In this document: one piece after another, positions 6,499 through 8,193 of the stretch | Numbering within the stretch: position 1 is the first letter of the stretch | Layout: each line of letters begins with the position of its first letter | Origin: an uncultured Oscillospiraceae bacterium | GTDB lineage: Bacteria > Bacillota > Clostridia > Oscillospirales > Oscillospiraceae | Length of the DNA: 8,193 bases | Assembly: GCA_900756495.1 (NCBI GenBank) | Contig: CAAEKI010000099.1 | Coordinates: 1-8,193 of the forward strand | Direction: 5' to 3' | Program-made: the position numbers and the translations under genes | Notes under the pieces: generated by a model | What the model was told of the DNA's origin: nothing | Databases searched by the model: none | What the model saw: the letters and a program-made list of their open reading frames with translations, nothing else

Positions 6499-7343
6499 GC
6501 GACGTGAACCACGCGTGCACCTGTCACGGCAATCCGCTAGTGCCCCAGCTGTGTAAGGTGATTCAAATTACCCAGGAGACCCCCGACGTGCAGACCTACC
6601 GGATTCAGACCATGGACGGGAAGCGGCCCTTCACCCCCATGCCCGGCCAGCTGGGCATGTTCTCCCTGCTGGGGGTGGGGGAGGCCATGTTCTCAGTCAC
6701 CGCCTACGGCGAGGACTGGATTGAGACCTCCGTCAAGCGGACCGGCATGCTCACCGACGCTCTCCACGAGATGACGGCGGGCCAGAGCATCGGCGTCCGG
6801 GGCCCCTACGGCAACCACTTCCCAGTGGACGCCTGCAGGGGGAAGGACCTGCTCTTCATCGGCGGCGGCATCGGCCTGGCGCCGGTGCGCTCCTTCATCC
6901 GGTACGCCTTTGCCCACCGCTCCGACTACGGGCAGATCGACATCCTCTACGGCTCCCGCTCTCCCGCCGACCTGGTCTTCAAGGGGGATCTCTTTGAAAA
7001 CTGGCCCAAGGAGGAGAACACCAACGTCCACGTCACCGTGGACCGAGGCGACCCCACCTGGGAGGGCAACGTGGGCATGGTCCCCGGCTACCTGGAGGAA
7101 TTGGCCTTCCAGCCCCAGAACCGCAAGGTTATCCTCTGCGGCCCCCCCATCATGATCAAGTTCACCCTCCAGTCCCTGCTGAAGATGGGCTTCTCCAAGG
7201 ACGACTGCATCACCACCCTGGAGATGCGCATGAAGTGCGGCATCGGCAAGTGCGGCCGGTGCAACATCGGCAGCAAGTTTGTCTGTCTGGACGGTCCGGT
7301 GTTCACCATGGCCGAGCTGGACGAGCTGCCCGACGAAATGTAA
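6495..7343 (+). CDS. flxA: FlxA-like FAD/NAD(P)-binding oxidoreductase subunit
   Basis: Predicted entry point of electrons: oxidises NAD(P)H at FAD and passes electrons to a [2Fe-2S] cluster (282 aa). It has the ferredoxin-NADP reductase fold of the HydG/AsrB/PyrK type. The N-terminal FAD domain has PGQLGMFSLLG and an EAMFSVTAY flavin segment (about 49-71), then RGPYGNHFP (102-110). The nucleotide domain has IGGGIGLAPVRSFI (122-135), LYGSRSPADLVF (151-162) and LCGPPIMI (214-221). The C-terminal [2Fe-2S] motif is C248-x4-C253-x2-C256-x7-C264 (KCGIGKCGRCNIG...C). The start ATG 6495 overlaps the flxB stop as ATGA. NADH versus NADPH preference cannot be settled by eye. The N-terminus holds extra cysteines C8, C10 and C20 of unknown meaning. 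The Hdr context supports FlxA over sulfhydrogenase gamma or AsrB. Confidence 0.89.
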   Translation: MSDVNHACTCHGNPLVPQLCKVIQITQETPDVQTYRIQTMDGKRPFTPMPGQLGMFSLLGVGEAMFSVTAYGEDWIETSVKRTGMLTDALHEMTAGQSIGVRGPYGNHFPVDACRGKDLLFIGGGIGLAPVRSFIRYAFAHRSDYGQIDILYGSRSPADLVFKGDLFENWPKEENTNVHVTVDRGDPTWEGNVGMVPGYLEELAFQPQNRKVILCGPPIMIKFTLQSLLKMGFSKDDCITTLEMRMKCGIGKCGRCNIGSKFVCLDGPVFTMAELDELPDEM

Positions 7344-7344
7344 T

Positions 7345-8193
7345 ATGGACAGGCCGAGGCAGTACAACAGAATGACTGCCCGGGCCGTCATCGAGTTGGC
7401 CGCTCCCCACACCTGGCCGGCAAGCGTCTTGCCGGCGGCGCTGGGGACGGCCCTCTCCTTGGCCCTGGAGCGGTCCTTTCATCCCGGCATCCTGCTGTCC
7501 ACCCTCTTCGCGGCAGTGCTCCTCCAGTGCGCGGTGAACACCCTCAACGACTACGCCGACTTTGTCAAGGGCACCGATACTCTGGAAAACTCCGACGACC
7601 CCACCGACGCGGCCCTGGTCTACCACGGCTTCCACCCCCGCTGCGCCCTGATCCTGGGGGGCGTGTTCCTCCTGCTGGCGGCGGCCTGCGGCGTCTATAC
7701 CGTGGTGAAGGCCGGCTGGATCCCACTGGTCATCGGCATCATCGGCGGCATTGTGGTGCTCCTCTACTCCATGGGGCGGCTGCCCATCTCCTATCTGCCC
7801 CTGGGGGAGTTCTTCTCCGGCGTGGTCATGGGGGGCGGTATTACCCTTGCTTGTTTCACCGCCCAGTCCGGCGTCTTTTCCTGGCGGATTTTGTGGTACG
7901 CCATGCCGCCTATCCTCACCATCGGGCTTATCATGCTCACCAACAATACCTGCGACATCGAGCGGGACCGCCCCGCCGGGCGGCGCACTCTGCCGGTGCT
8001 GCTGGGGCACAGGCGGGCGGCATGGCTGCTCAAGCTGCTGGCGGCCGTCTCCCTGATCCTGTCGGGATATATTGTGTTTGGGAGATTTCGGGGCGGCTTC
8101 TTCCTGTTTCCGGTAGCCGCCTTTGCGGCGATGCTGCACTGGGTCAGGCTGGCGGCCTCGCCTGTGGACGCCTCGGAGCGGGGCCTGTGTATG
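7345..8193 (+). CDS. menA: UbiA-family prenyltransferase, MenA-like (3' end outside window)
   Basis: Membrane enzyme that attaches a polyprenyl tail to an aromatic head group; the closest fit is 1,4-dihydroxy-2-naphthoate polyprenyltransferase of (demethyl)menaquinone synthesis. The frame is open for 283 codons to the window end, near the usual length of about 300. Both UbiA aspartate motifs are present: N65-xx-N68-D69-xx-D72-xxx-G76-x-D78, and N200-N201-xx-D204-xxx-D208. The second runs into AGRRTLPVLLG (211-221), a MenA-type ending. Many hydrophobic segments are visible, for example about 47-64, 100-120, 125-142, 186-199 and 229-246. The start ATG 7345 comes 1 base after the flxA stop without a good ribosome binding site, so coupling to flxA is likely. 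ATG 7372 is an alternative start. The substrate is inferred; other UbiA substrates are possible. Confidence 0.88.
   Translation, partial: MDRPRQYNRMTARAVIELAAPHTWPASVLPAALGTALSLALERSFHPGILLSTLFAAVLLQCAVNTLNDYADFVKGTDTLENSDDPTDAALVYHGFHPRCALILGGVFLLLAAACGVYTVVKAGWIPLVIGIIGGIVVLLYSMGRLPISYLPLGEFFSGVVMGGGITLACFTAQSGVFSWRILWYAMPPILTIGLIMLTNNTCDIERDRPAGRRTLPVLLGHRRAAWLLKLLAAVSLILSGYIVFGRFRGGFFLFPVAAFAAMLHWVRLAASPVDASERGLCM

Noticed and set aside
5494..7343. Anaerobic sulfite reductase (AsrAB) or sulfhydrogenase (HydBG)
   Set aside because: The families are related, but no AsrC-type siroheme subunit or NiFe hydrogenase subunits follow, and the pair is packed with hdrCBA and an mvhD-like gene.
1..8193. 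Mobile elements, CRISPR arrays, tRNA or rRNA genes
   Set aside because: No repeat arrays, transposase-like products, terminal inverted repeats or RNA gene signatures were seen. Coding covers nearly the whole window.

Overview
This window is GC-rich and fully coding on the + strand. It holds nine genes in one direction with almost no space between them. Two are cut by the window edges. Protein similarity, strong AAGGAGG-type ribosome binding sites, overlapping stop/start codons and the presence of Hdr-type electron-bifurcation genes suggest a strict anaerobe. The most likely source is a high-GC member of the Clostridia, such as an Oscillospiraceae-like gut or environmental bacterium. This placement is an inference; no rRNA or other marker gene is present.

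Layout: (1) 1-678, the C-terminal part of a trans-polyprenyl diphosphate synthase. (2) 679-762, an 84-bp spacer with a perfect 7-bp GC hairpin and the ribosome binding site of the next gene. (3) 763-7343, a seven-gene redox module in the order hdrC-hdrB-hdrA-flxD(mvhD)-flxC-flxB-flxA, with junctions of -4, -4, -10, -4, +13 and -4 bp. (4) 7345-8193, a UbiA-superfamily prenyltransferase resembling MenA (1,4-dihydroxy-2-naphthoate polyprenyltransferase), starting 1 bp after flxA and running off the right edge.

How the genes fit together: HdrABC plus FlxABCD is a known arrangement, described from sulfate reducers and other anaerobes. FlxA oxidises NAD(P)H with FAD and a [2Fe-2S] cluster. FlxB and FlxC carry electrons through ferredoxin-type clusters. 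FlxD is the MvhD-like adaptor that passes them to HdrA, whose FAD is expected to bifurcate them. One branch goes to ferredoxin through the HdrA ferredoxin domains. The other goes through HdrC to the non-cubane clusters of HdrB, which in characterised systems reduce a disulfide. The window shows every cysteine motif needed for about 16 iron-sulfur clusters and 2 flavins. It shows no hydrogenase, formate dehydrogenase, DsrC or membrane HdrE/HdrD gene.

The most interesting point is context. The bifurcating module sits between a polyprenyl diphosphate synthase (side-chain synthesis) and a MenA-like prenyltransferase (attachment of that side chain to a naphthoquinone head group). The spacing suggests co-expression with demethylmenaquinone-type quinone synthesis. 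A similar pair of quinone genes (dmkA/dmkB) lies in the flavin-based extracellular electron transfer locus of Listeria. Whether the Hdr-Flx module here feeds or depends on a quinone pool is a hypothesis, not something the sequence proves.
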